Part shown: one piece after another, positions 1-8,087 of the stretch
Layout: the number at the start of each line of letters is the position of its first letter
Numbering within the stretch: position 1 is the first letter of the stretch
Assembly: GCF_030209575.1 (NCBI RefSeq)
Contig: NZ_JARVRS010000001.1
Location: forward strand, 186,001-250,000
Length of the DNA stretch: 64,000 nucleotides
Source: Leifsonia sp. fls2-241-R2A-40a
Lineage (GTDB): Bacteria > Actinomycetota > Actinomycetes > Actinomycetales > Microbacteriaceae
Reading direction: 5' to 3'
The notes under the pieces: model-generated
Told to the model about the DNA's origin: nothing
Databases searched by the model: none
Seen by the model: only the letters and a program-made list of their open reading frames with translations
Position numbers and translations under genes: made by a program

Positions 1-79
1 TCCTCGTGGACGTGGCGGATGGGAACGCGTCACCACTCTAGACGCCGCGCACGGGGGCCTGCTGCGTGTGACGGGACGG

Positions 80-85
80 TAGGCT
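80..85 (+). promoter_or_regulatory. Leaderless-type -10 box for prmC
   Basis: TAGGCT lies 9 bases before the ATG, so transcription would start at or beside the start codon. No Shine-Dalgarno sequence is visible before the ATG. The remainder of bases 1-79 shows nothing I can support. Confidence 0.55.
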
Positions 86-94
86 CGTCGGGCG

Positions 95-985
95 ATGACC
101 CCCGAATCCGCCCCTCCCGCCGACCGCCCCGAGACCGTCCGTGCCCTGCGCGACGACGCCGTCGCCTTCCTGACGCGCGCCGGTGTCCCCGACCCGGAGG
201 TGGATGCGGAACTGCTGATCGGACACGTGCTCGGCGTCGGCCGCGGCCGGGTCCAGGCGCTGATGGTGATGGACTCCACGATGTCGTCGGAGGATGCGGC
301 CCGGATGCGGACGCTGGTCGAGCGACGCGCCGCGCGTGAGCCGCTGCAGCACATCACCGGGCGGGCGCCCTTCCGTTCGCTCGAGCTGAACGTCGGGCCC
401 GGCGTCTTCGTGCCGCGACCCGAGACCGAGCAGGTCGCCCAGTTCGCGATCGACGCGCTGCGCGCCGTCCCGTCGCCCGAACCGGTCGCGGTCGACCTGG
501 GCACCGGCAGCGGCGCGATCGCCCTGGCTCTGGCGACCGAGGTCCCGCACTCCCGCGTCTACGCGGTCGAGAACTCCCCCGAGGCCTTCATCTGGGCGCG
601 CCGCAACATCGACGAGGTCGGCGCAGAGAACCTGACACCCGTGTTCATCGACCTCGCGGACGCGCTGCCGCAGCTCGACGGCAGGGTGGACGTCGTCATC
701 TCGAACCCGCCATACGTACCCGACGACGCCATCCCGCGTGACCCGGAGGTGCGCCTCCACGACCCGCACGCGGCGCTCTACGGCGGACCGGACGGGCTGG
801 ATGTGGTGCGCACGATCTCGCGCGTGGCCCAGCGCCTGCTCCACCCTGGCGGGACGCTCGTGCTCGAGCACGGCGAGCTGCAGGGCGCGGCGATCCGCGA
901 CCTCCTGACCGCCGACGGCTGGCGCGCCGCCGCCACCCACCGCGACCTCACCACCCGCGACCGCGCCACGACCGCCCTCCGCTGA
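95..985 (+). CDS. prmC: Peptide chain release factor N5-glutamine methyltransferase PrmC
   Basis: A 296-residue SAM-dependent methyltransferase that methylates the glutamine of the GGQ motif of release factors in the cytoplasm. An N-terminal helical domain (about 1-100) precedes a Rossmann methyltransferase domain with the SAM loop DLGTGSG (134-140) and the substrate motif NPPY (204-207) that is diagnostic for glutamine-N5 methyltransferases. Length is normal for PrmC. The ATG is chosen because the -10-like TAGGCT lies 9 bases upstream and there is no ribosome site. It faces its substrate gene prfA tail to tail, whereas these two genes are usually co-directional with prmC after prfA, so a local inversion is likely. 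Confidence 0.93.
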   Translation: MTPESAPPADRPETVRALRDDAVAFLTRAGVPDPEVDAELLIGHVLGVGRGRVQALMVMDSTMSSEDAARMRTLVERRAAREPLQHITGRAPFRSLELNVGPGVFVPRPETEQVAQFAIDALRAVPSPEPVAVDLGTGSGAIALALATEVPHSRVYAVENSPEAFIWARRNIDEVGAENLTPVFIDLADALPQLDGRVDVVISNPPYVPDDAIPRDPEVRLHDPHAALYGGPDGLDVVRTISRVAQRLLHPGGTLVLEHGELQGAAIRDLLTADGWRAAATHRDLTTRDRATTALR

Positions 986-989
986 CCCG

Positions 990-1005
990 CGCGCCCGAGG
1001 GCGCG
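990..1005. terminator. Short GC hairpin between convergent prmC and prfA
   Basis: Six-base-pair stem (cgcgcc/ggcgcg) with a CGAG tetraloop, placed in the 25-base gap between two converging genes. It could act in both directions. There is no U tract, so termination here may be weak. Confidence 0.5.
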
Positions 1006-1010
1006 GTGCG

Positions 1011-2087
1011 TCAGTCGTTGCCGAGATCGGCCAGGCGAGCCTCCTCGTCGGCGACGATGTTCGACTCGATCACGGGCTCGAGGGCGCCGTTCATGACCGC
1101 GTCGAGGTTGTAGGCCTTGTAGCCGGTGCGGTGATCCGCGATGCGGTTCTCGGGGAAGTTGTAGGTACGGATGCGCTCCGAGCGGTCCATCGTGCGGATC
1201 TGCCCCTTGCGGAACTCCGCGGCCTCCGCATCCGCCTCCTCCTGCTGACGCGCCAGCAGACGCGCGCGCAGCACGCGCATCGCCGCCTCACGGTTCTGCA
1301 GCTGGCTCTTCTCGTTCTGCATCGAGACGACGATCCCGGTCGGGACGTGCGTGATGCGCACCGCGGAGTCGGTCGTGTTGACCGACTGGCCGCCGGGGCC
1401 GGACGACCGGAAGACGTCGATCTTGAGGTCGTTCTGGTTGATGTCGACCTCCTCCGGCTCGTCCACCTCGGGGAACACGAGCACGCCGGCGGCGGAGGTG
1501 TGGATGCGGCCCTGCGACTCGGTCGCCGGCACACGCTGCACACGATGCACGCCGCCCTCGTACTTCAGGTGCGCCCACACGCCCTCGGCGGGGTCGCTCG
1601 AGCTGCCCTTGAACGCCACCTGGACATCCTTGATGCCGCCCAGGTCGCTCGAGGTCTGCTCGATGATCTCGGCCTTCCAGCGCTTGGAGTCCGCGTAGTG
1701 CAGGTACATGCGCAGAAGGTCGCCGGCGAAGAGCGCCGACTCGGCGCCGCCCTCGCCCATCTTGATCTCCATGATGACGTCGCGGGAGTCGTTGGGGTCG
1801 CGAGGGATGAGCAGCCGGCGCAGGCGCTCGGCGGACTCCTGGACGCTCTCCTCCAGACCCGGGACCTCCTCCGCGAACGCGGCGTCCTCGGTGGCGAGCT
1901 CGCGCGCGGCCTCCAGGTCGTCCGACAGCTGCTTCCACTCGTTGTAGGCGGCGACGATGCGGCTGAGCTCCGCGTACCGCCGGTTGACGCGCTTCGAGCG
2001 CACCGGGTCTCCGTGCAGCTCCGGGTCGGAGAGCTGCTGCTGGAGGTCGTCGTGCTCGGCGATGAGGGTGTTCACCGATTCGAACAT
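1011..2087 (-). CDS. prfA: Peptide chain release factor 1
   Basis: Class I release factor of 358 residues that reads UAA and UAG and triggers peptidyl-tRNA hydrolysis in the ribosomal A site. The codon-recognition tripeptide PAT (187-189) marks it as RF1 rather than RF2 (SPF), and the catalytic GGQ (232-234) lies in [15 protein letters not shown]. The start is placed at the ATG giving MFESVNTL, the conserved RF1 beginning; an upstream GTG would add 17 residues that do not look like RF1. It follows rho on the same strand after an 87-base gap holding a long imperfect hairpin, so it is likely co-transcribed or partly attenuated from the rho promoter. Confidence 0.96.
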   Translation of the reverse strand: MFESVNTLIAEHDDLQQQLSDPELHGDPVRSKRVNRRYAELSRIVAAYNEWKQLSDDLEAARELATEDAAFAEEVPGLEESVQESAERLRRLLIPRDPNDSRDVIMEIKMGEGGAESALFAGDLLRMYLHYADSKRWKAEIIEQTSSDLGGIKDVQVAFKGSSSDPAEGVWAHLKYEGGVHRVQRVPATESQGRIHTSAAGVLVFPEVDEPEEVDINQNDLKIDVFRSSGPGGQSVNTTDSAVRITHVPTGIVVSMQNEKSQLQNREAAMRVLRARLLARQQEEADAEAAEFRKGQIRTMDRSERIRTYNFPENRIADHRTGYKAYNLDAVMNGALEPVIESNIVADEEARLADLGND

Positions 2088-2125
2088 GGGGTCTTCTTTC
2101 TGCGGGAGAGGCCGGGGAACGCCGA

Positions 2126-2166
2126 AGCGCCCGCCCACCGTGCGGAAGGCACGGCGGACGGGCGCT
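2126..2166 (-). terminator. Long imperfect hairpin between rho and prfA
   Basis: Outer stem agcgcccg/cgggcgct (8 bp), an inner stem ccgtgc/gcacgg (6 bp), partly paired bases between them and a 5-base loop. It sits just after the rho stop codon and before prfA. It may be a partial terminator or a processing site that lowers prfA relative to rho. Confidence 0.55.
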
Positions 2167-2174
2167 GAACGCTG

Positions 2175-4391
2175 CTAGCGGTGGTCGTTCTCGTGACCGT
2201 GCGAGTGCGCGTTGCCGTGGCCGTTGGTCGGCGCGGGCATCGACTTCTGCACCTGCATCAGGAACTCGACGTTGCTCGAGGTCTCCTTCAGGCGGCCGAG
2301 GACGATCTCGAGCGCCTGCTGCTGGTCGAGCCCGGCGAGGGCGCGGCGCAGCTTCCAGGTGATCTTGACCTCGTCCTGGCCCATCAGCATCTCCTCGCGG
2401 CGGGTGCCGGAGGCGTTGACGTCGACGGCCGGGAAGATCCGCTTGTCGGCCAGCTGGCGCGACAGGCGGAGCTCCATGTTGCCGGTGCCCTTGAACTCCT
2501 CGAAGATGACCTCGTCCATCTTGGAGCCGGTCTCCACCAGCGCCGAAGCGAGGATGGTCAGCGAGCCGCCGTGCTCGATGTTGCGGGCGGCGCCGAAGAA
2601 GCGCTTCGGCGGGTACAGCGCGGACGCGTCGACGCCACCGGAGAGGATGCGGCCCGACGCCGGAGCGGTCAGGTTGTACGCACGGCCCAGGCGGGTGATC
2701 GAGTCGAGCAGCACGACGACGTCGTGGCCCAGCTCCACCAGTCGCTTCGCGCGCTCGATGGCGAGCTCGGCGACAGTGGTGTGGTCCTCGGCGGGACGGT
2801 CGAAGGTGGAGGCGATGACCTCACCCTTCACCGTGCGCTGCATGTCGGTGACCTCTTCTGGACGCTCGTCCACCAGCACGACCATGAGGTGCACCTCAGG
2901 GTTGTTGGCTGTGATCGCGTTGGCGATCTGCTGCATCACGATGGTCTTGCCGGCCTTCGGCGGCGCGACGATGAGGCCGCGCTGGCCCTTGCCGATCGGA
3001 GCGACCAGGTCGATGATCCGCTGGGTCACCTTGCTCGGCTCGGTCTCGAGCCGCAGGCGCTCCTGCGGGTACAGCGGGGTCAGCTTGCCGAACTCGACGC
3101 GAGCCGCCGCCTCCTCCGGGGTCTGCCCGTTGATGGAGTCGACCTTGACCAGGGCGTTGTACTTCTGGCGGCTGTTGTTCTCGTTGTCGCGCGGCTGGCG
3201 GATGGCGCCGACCACGGCGTCACCCTTGCGCAGGCTGTACTTCTTGACCTGGCCCAGCGACACGTAGACGTCGCTTGCACCGGGCAGGTAGCCGGTGGTG
3301 CGGACGAACGCGTAGTTGTCGAGGACGTCCAGGATGCCCGCGACGGGGATGAGCACGTCGTCGTCGGACAGCTCCGGCTCGAACTCGTCGCCGGCGACGC
3401 CGCCGCGGCGCTTGCGGTTGCGGTCGCGGTAACGGCCGGCGCGCTCGCCCTCCGCCTGCTCGGCGTTCTGGCCTCGGGTCTGCTGGCCCTGACCCTGGGT
3501 CTGCTGGCCGCCCTGCTGGAGGTCTTTCGGCTGGCCCTGGTTCTGGTTCTGACCCTGGTTCTGGCCCTGCTCGTTCTGCTGGCCGCTGTTCTTGTTGCGG
3601 TTGCGGTTGCGGCGGTTGCGGCCCTGGCCCTGCTGCTCGTTGGCAGCGTTGTCGCCCTGGTCGCCCTGCTGCTGATCGCCCTGCTGGACGTCGGCCGGAG
3701 CCTGCTCGTCCTGGGTCTGCTGCGCGTCCTGGCCCTGGTCGCCGTTCTGGCCGCCCTGGCCGCGGCCCCGGCGACGGCGTCCGCCGCCCTGGTTCTGGGC
3801 GTTGCCCTGGGACTGCTCGTTCTGGCCGTTCTGGCCGTTCTGCTGGCCGCGGGCCTGCTCGCGGGAGGCGAGGGCGGAGTCGAGCAGCGCATCCACATCG
3901 GGGATGAGCGAGTCGACGCCGGTCGCGCCGGAGTTGACGTGGGAGCCGGCGGCCAGGCCGTTGCCGGCTGCGGCGATGCCCGTGCCGTCAGGGCTGGTGA
4001 CGCGGCGCGAGCCACGGCGGCGCGGCTCGGCGGTGACCACGTCGGCGGACGCGTCCGCCTGCGGAAGCACCGGGTCGCCCACGGTCGGCTCGACGCGCTG
4101 GGCCGGGGCCTGCTCTGCGATGAGCGGCTCGGCGATCAGCGGCTCGGTGAGCACCTGCGAGGCGGCGGCGGCCGGCTCGACGGCGTCCACCGCGGTCTCG
4201 GCCGGCTCGTCGGCGTCGGCCGGAGCGGACGCCGCGCGCGCGGCGGCGATCGCATCGACCAGCTCGCCCTTGCGGAGCCGGGTCGCGCCCTGGAGCCCGA
4301 GCCCGGCGGCGAGAGCTTGCAGCTCTGCCACCTTGAGCGAGGCCAGGTCGCTGGTGTCCACGCCCCCGGCGTGGAGTTTGACATCAGTCAC
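2175..4391 (-). CDS. rho: Transcription termination factor Rho with Q/N-rich insert
   Basis: RNA-dependent ATPase helicase that ends transcription at C-rich unstructured RNA. At 738 residues it is far longer than the 419-residue E. coli form. Order: Rho_N SAP-like helices (about 14-52), an acidic/Ala-rich linker (55-180), a low-complexity insert rich in Q, N, G, R and D (about 182-330), an RNA-binding CSD fold (about 343-430), then the RecA-like motor with Walker A APPKAGKT (476-483), Walker B VVVLLDSITRL and the Q/R loops. Large N-terminal inserts are known in actinobacterial Rho proteins, but this one is notably glutamine- and asparagine-rich. The start is GTG, with AAGGA nearby upstream. 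A long leader precedes it. Confidence 0.96.
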   Translation of the reverse strand: MTDVKLHAGGVDTSDLASLKVAELQALAAGLGLQGATRLRKGELVDAIAAARAASAPADADEPAETAVDAVEPAAAASQVLTEPLIAEPLIAEQAPAQRVEPTVGDPVLPQADASADVVTAEPRRRGSRRVTSPDGTGIAAAGNGLAAGSHVNSGATGVDSLIPDVDALLDSALASREQARGQQNGQNGQNEQSQGNAQNQGGGRRRRGRGQGGQNGDQGQDAQQTQDEQAPADVQQGDQQQGDQGDNAANEQQGQGRNRRNRNRNKNSGQQNEQGQNQGQNQNQGQPKDLQQGGQQTQGQGQQTRGQNAEQAEGERAGRYRDRNRKRRGGVAGDEFEPELSDDDVLIPVAGILDVLDNYAFVRTTGYLPGASDVYVSLGQVKKYSLRKGDAVVGAIRQPRDNENNSRQKYNALVKVDSINGQTPEEAAARVEFGKLTPLYPQERLRLETEPSKVTQRIIDLVAPIGKGQRGLIVAPPKAGKTIVMQQIANAITANNPEVHLMVVLVDERPEEVTDMQRTVKGEVIASTFDRPAEDHTTVAELAIERAKRLVELGHDVVVLLDSITRLGRAYNLTAPASGRILSGGVDASALYPPKRFFGAARNIEHGGSLTILASALVETGSKMDEVIFEEFKGTGNMELRLSRQLADKRIFPAVDVNASGTRREEMLMGQDEVKITWKLRRALAGLDQQQALEIVLGRLKETSSNVEFLMQVQKSMPAPTNGHGNAHSHGHENDHR

Positions 4392-4619
4392 GGAAGAGGA
4401 TCCTTTCCCCCGGCGCGCCTTCTGCGCGCCGTCTGTGGAAGCTTCGTCACATGAACTGCCTGAACGCGCGCGTTCGGATCCGCGCTACGTCGCCGCCCCG
4501 ATACCCCGTGAGGGGAGAGCCGGGAAGGCAGGCAGGAGTGACGGCATGATTGCTAGGAGATCACCCGGAAGCGGGATTCGCTCGTGACGCGGGTTCTTCA
4601 CGGGTGCGTTCGCAGTTTA
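4392..4619 (-). promoter_or_regulatory. Long rho leader with promoter and hairpins
   Basis: A -10 box TAAACT (4614-4619) lies just past the thrB stop codon, giving a 5' leader of about 215 bases before the rho GTG. The leader holds a 14-base perfect palindrome (4462-4475) and a 7-bp hairpin with loop cttct (4412-4430) directly before the ribosome site. Autoregulation of rho through its leader is known in E. coli; here it is inferred from layout only. No clear -35 box is visible. Confidence 0.5.
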
Positions 4620-4645
4620 CCACTTCGGCGACAACGGTTCGGACG

Positions 4646-5614
4646 CTACGCGGCGGGTGTGTCCGAACGTGTCGAGGCGAGGTCGTCGCTCTGCCGGGTC
4701 ACGGTCGCCCCCTTGAAGTCGACCGCCAGCATCAGCGGCTGCCAGCGCGTCTGCGCGGACTCCTCGACGAGCCGTGCGGCGGCGAGGCGCTGGCTCGGGT
4801 CGCTCCCGAGCACCAGGATCGACGGACCGGCGCCCGAGACGACGGCGGCGAAGCCGTTCTCGCGGAGCAGGGTGATGAGGCGGTCGGTCTCCGGCATCGC
4901 GGAGGCGCGGTAGCTCTGGTGGAGCTTGTCCTCGGTGGCCGCGTGCAGCAGCTCCGGGCTCTGGATGAGAGCGGCGACGAGCAAGGCCGAACGGGAGAGG
5001 TTGAAGACGGCGTCCTCGTGCGGGACGGACTCCGGCTGCAGGCTCCGGGCGAGCGCCGTCGACATGACGTGCTCGGGCACGAGCACCAGCGGCGAGACGC
5101 CGCGGTGCACGATGAGCTTCTTGAAGCGCGGGCCGTCCGGCGTCACCCACGCGATGGTGAGGCCGCCGAAGAGAGCGGGCGCGACGTTGTCCGGGTGCCC
5201 CTCCATGTCGTTGGCGAGCGCGAGCAGCTGCTGCGCATCCAGGTCCACCACGCCCTCGAGCAGGCCCTTGGCGGCCATGATCCCGGAGACGATGGCGGCT
5301 CCGGAGGAACCCATGCCGCGACCGTGCGGGATGCTGTTGCGCGCCCGCAGGCTGAGTCCGGGGAGCGGGACGCCGACCGCGTCGAAGGTGTGCGCGATCG
5401 CGCGGACCACGAGGTTGCTCTCGTCGGTCGCGACCTCGCCCTCGCCGACGCCGATCACCTCGACGGTCGCGCCGGGCTCGTCGCGGACGGACACCTCGAG
5501 CTCGTCGTAGAGCGCCAGCGCGAGGCCGAGCGTGTCGAATCCCGGGCCGAGGTTGGCGCTCGTCGCCGGGACCTTGACCGTGACGGTGCGGCCGCGCAGG
5601 TCGGGCGAGCTCAC
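4646..5614 (-). CDS. thrB: Homoserine kinase
   Basis: Phosphorylates homoserine to O-phosphohomoserine, the penultimate step of threonine synthesis. It is a 322-residue GHMP kinase with an N-terminal VPATSANLGPGFDTLG segment, the ATP-binding motif IPHGRGMGSSGAA (about 95-107), and a late GAGPSILVL motif. The start is the GTG giving VSSPDLRG, which overlaps the thrC stop codon in a GTGA quartet and implies translational coupling. It is the last gene of lysA-hom-thrC-thrB. The longer upstream reading of this frame runs inside thrC and is not used. Confidence 0.95.
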   Translation of the reverse strand: MSSPDLRGRTVTVKVPATSANLGPGFDTLGLALALYDELEVSVRDEPGATVEVIGVGEGEVATDESNLVVRAIAHTFDAVGVPLPGLSLRARNSIPHGRGMGSSGAAIVSGIMAAKGLLEGVVDLDAQQLLALANDMEGHPDNVAPALFGGLTIAWVTPDGPRFKKLIVHRGVSPLVLVPEHVMSTALARSLQPESVPHEDAVFNLSRSALLVAALIQSPELLHAATEDKLHQSYRASAMPETDRLITLLRENGFAAVVSGAGPSILVLGSDPSQRLAAARLVEESAQTRWQPLMLAVDFKGATVTRQSDDLASTRSDTPAA

Positions 5615-6717
5615 GCGGTCGCCTCGGCCGGCTGCAGGCCGAGCACGTCGGCGATCGCGGCGGTGTCGACGGGCACGACGGTCGGCTGCACGTCCGAGCC
5701 GTCGGCGGTGCGGAGGGCCCACTGCGGGTCCTTCAGGCCGTGGCCGGTGACGGTGAGCACGACGGTCGATCCGGCCGCAATGACGCCGGCGTCGGAGCGC
5801 TCCAGCAGGCCGGCGACGCTGATCGCGGACGCGGGCTCGACGAAGATGCCAACCTCGGCGGAGAGGATGCGGTGCGCCTCCAGGATCTTGGCGTCGTCGA
5901 TCGCGCCGAAGTAGCCCTCGCTGTCGTCGCGCGCGTTGAGCGCGAGCTCCCACGAGGCGGGGTTTCCGATGCGGATCGCGGTCGCGATCGTGTCCGGCTC
6001 CTTGACGGCGTGGCCGAGGACGATGGGGGCGCTCCCCGCAGCCTGGAAACCGAACATGCGCGGCAGCTTCGTGGACTCGCCGCGCTGCAGCTCCTCGGTG
6101 TAGCCGCGGTGGTACGCGGTGTAGTTGCCGGCGTTGCCGACCGGGACGATGTGGAAGTCCGGAGCGTCGCCCAGCGCCTCCACGACCTCGAACGCGGCGG
6201 TCTTCTGGCCCTCGATGCGGTCCGGGTTCACCGAGTTGACGAGGTGCACCGGGTAGTTGGTGGCGAGGTCGCGGGCGATGTCGAGACAGTCGTCGAAGTT
6301 TCCCTGCACCTGCAGCAGCTGCGCGTTGTGCGCGATCGCCTGGCTGAGCTTGCCCATCGCGATCTTGCCCTCGGGGACGAGCACGACGGCCTGGATGCCC
6401 GCGTGCGTCGCGTACGCCGCGGCCGACGCCGAGGTGTTGCCGGTGGAGGCGCAGATGACGGCCTTCGCGCCGTGCTCGACCGCCTTCGAGATCGCCATGG
6501 TCATGCCGCGGTCCTTGAAGGAGCCGGTCGGGTTCATCCCCTCGAACTTGACCCAGACGTCCGCGCCGGTGCGCGCGGAGAGCGCGGCGGCGGGGATGAG
6601 CGGCGTGCCGCCCTCACCCAGCGTGACGATCGGAGTGGCGTCGGAGATGTTCAGGCGGTCCGCGTACTCACGCAGGACGCCGCGCCACTGACGACTGTAG
6701 GCCTTGGGCTGGGGCAT
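5611..6717 (-). CDS. thrC: Threonine synthase
   Basis: PLP enzyme converting O-phosphohomoserine to threonine plus phosphate. It has 368 residues, the length of the short type I-like actinobacterial form. The PLP lysine lies in NPTGSFKDRGM (about 64-74), and the phosphate-cup sequence STGNTSASAAAYA follows. VPVGNAGNYTAYHRGY and the C-terminal VLTVTGHGLKDPQWA are typical of the family. The ATG overlaps the hom stop by one base (TAATG) and the stop overlaps thrB, so the three threonine genes form a tightly coupled unit. Confidence 0.96.
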   Translation of the reverse strand: MPQPKAYSRQWRGVLREYADRLNISDATPIVTLGEGGTPLIPAAALSARTGADVWVKFEGMNPTGSFKDRGMTMAISKAVEHGAKAVICASTGNTSASAAAYATHAGIQAVVLVPEGKIAMGKLSQAIAHNAQLLQVQGNFDDCLDIARDLATNYPVHLVNSVNPDRIEGQKTAAFEVVEALGDAPDFHIVPVGNAGNYTAYHRGYTEELQRGESTKLPRMFGFQAAGSAPIVLGHAVKEPDTIATAIRIGNPASWELALNARDDSEGYFGAIDDAKILEAHRILSAEVGIFVEPASAISVAGLLERSDAGVIAAGSTVVLTVTGHGLKDPQWALRTADGSDVQPTVVPVDTAAIADVLGLQPAEATA

Positions 6718-8087
6718 TACGATCCTTCAACTCGGAGAACGGAAGAGATGGCGATCACGACGTCGCTCGCCGCGAGAGCCTCGACGGTGGCCGCGAGTGC
6801 GGCCTCCTCGGCTTCGTGGGTGCCGATCACCAGGGTAGCGGTGGCCCTGCCACCGCCGTGAATCGGACTGTCGCTCAGCGACGCGGAACCCGCGATCGGG
6901 AGCGGACCGGTGTGGCTCGGCACCGATTGCTGGACGGTCTCGACGCTGACACCGCCGTCGCTGAGGATGCGCGCGACGGCCGCGAGCACGCCCGGCTGGT
7001 CCTTCACATCCAGAGTGATCTGGTACCGCGTCACCACGCGTCCGACGTCGAGCACCGGCAGGCCGGCGTGCGTCGACTCGGCGACGCCCGGGCCGCCGAC
7101 GACGTGGCGGCGTGCGGCGGAGACGACGTCGCCGAGCACGGCCGAGGCCGTCTCGACCCCGCCCGCGCCCGCGCCGTAGAACATGAGGTCGCCGGCCGCG
7201 GCCGACTGGACGAAGACGGCGTTGTGGGCGCCGTGCACCGCCGCAAGCGGATGGTCCCGGCTGATGAGGGCCGGGTAGACGCGTGCCGAAACGCCCTCCT
7301 CCCCCGTCTCGGGATCGGTCAGCCGCTCGCAGATCGCCAGGAGCTTGATGACCGCGTTGGCCTCGCGAGCCGCATCCACCTGGGCCTTGGTCACGCTGGT
7401 GATGCCCTCGCGGTAGACGCGGTCCAGCGGGACGACGGTGTGGAACGCGAGGCTCGCGAGGATCGCGGCCTTCTGCGCGGCGTCGTAGCCGCCGATGTCG
7501 GCGGTCGGGTCCGCCTCCGCGTAGCCGCGGTCGGTGGCGGTCGCGAGGGCGTCCTGCAGGGTCTCGCCGTGCACGTCCATCCGGTCGAGGACGAAGTTGG
7601 TGGTGCCGTTGACGATGCCGAGGATGCGGTTGATGCGGTCGCCGGCGAGGCTGTCGCGCAGCGGGCGGATGATCGGGATGGCGCCCGCGACGGCGGCCTC
7701 GTAATAGAGCTGTGCGCCGACCTGCTCGGCGGCGTCGAACAGCTCGGGGCCGTGGGTCGCCAGCAGCGCCTTGTTCGCGGTGATGACGTCGGCTCCGGAA
7801 TTCAGGGCCTCCAGCACGTACCCGCGCGCGGGCTCGATGCCGCCCATCAGCTCGACCACGATGTCGGCGCCGAGGATGAGCGAGCTGGCGTCGGTGGTGA
7901 AGAGGTGGTGCGGCAGGTCCGTGTCGCGCGGCGCATCCACGTCGCGGACGGCAATGCCGACGAGCTCGAGACGGGCGCCGACGCGGGAGGCGAACTCGTC
8001 GCCCTGCTCCAGGAGCAGCCGGGCGACCTGCGAGCCGACGGAACCGGCCCCGAGCAGGGCCACGCGGAGGTTGCGGTACTCGATCAT
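6717..8087 (-). CDS. hom: Homoserine dehydrogenase
   Basis: NAD(P)H-dependent reduction of aspartate semialdehyde to homoserine, the branch point toward threonine and methionine. It has 456 residues: an N-terminal Rossmann fold with LLGAGSVGSQVARLL, the catalytic region around ANKALLATHG and GIVNGTTNFVLDRM, and a C-terminal ACT domain (YQITLDVKDQPGVLAAVARI, from about 360) for threonine feedback control. The ATG overlaps the lysA stop in an ATGA quartet. The pairing with lysA puts two branches of the aspartate pathway under one promoter. Confidence 0.96.
   Translation of the reverse strand: MIEYRNLRVALLGAGSVGSQVARLLLEQGDEFASRVGARLELVGIAVRDVDAPRDTDLPHHLFTTDASSLILGADIVVELMGGIEPARGYVLEALNSGADVITANKALLATHGPELFDAAEQVGAQLYYEAAVAGAIPIIRPLRDSLAGDRINRILGIVNGTTNFVLDRMDVHGETLQDALATATDRGYAEADPTADIGGYDAAQKAAILASLAFHTVVPLDRVYREGITSVTKAQVDAAREANAVIKLLAICERLTDPETGEEGVSARVYPALISRDHPLAAVHGAHNAVFVQSAAAGDLMFYGAGAGGVETASAVLGDVVSAARRHVVGGPGVAESTHAGLPVLDVGRVVTRYQITLDVKDQPGVLAAVARILSDGGVSVETVQQSVPSHTGPLPIAGSASLSDSPIHGGGRATATLVIGTHEAEEAALAATVEALAASDVVIAISSVLRVEGS

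Noticed and set aside
2088-2138. Longer prfA start adding 17 residues
   Set aside because: The extra residues are Pro/Arg-rich and unlike RF1, and they would run into the rho-prfA hairpin; MFESV is the family-typical start.
2181-4454. Long open frame (757 codons) on the plus strand antisense to rho
   Set aside because: Leu/Val-rich translation of the complement of a Q/N-rich, high-GC gene; no ribosome site, no domain, and Rho on the other strand is certain. Similar long antisense frames at 13447-15030, 26377-28629, 28287-29855, 59648-61792 and 61486-63624 were dropped for the same reason.
4462-4475. Palindrome gaac-N6-gttc in the rho leader as a LexA (SOS) box
   Set aside because: Actinobacterial and Bacillus-type LexA sites need GAAC-N4-GTTC; the spacing here is six, and rho is not an SOS gene.
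4550-5914. Plus-strand open frame over thrB
   Set aside because: It is antisense to a clear homoserine kinase and has no recognisable protein features.
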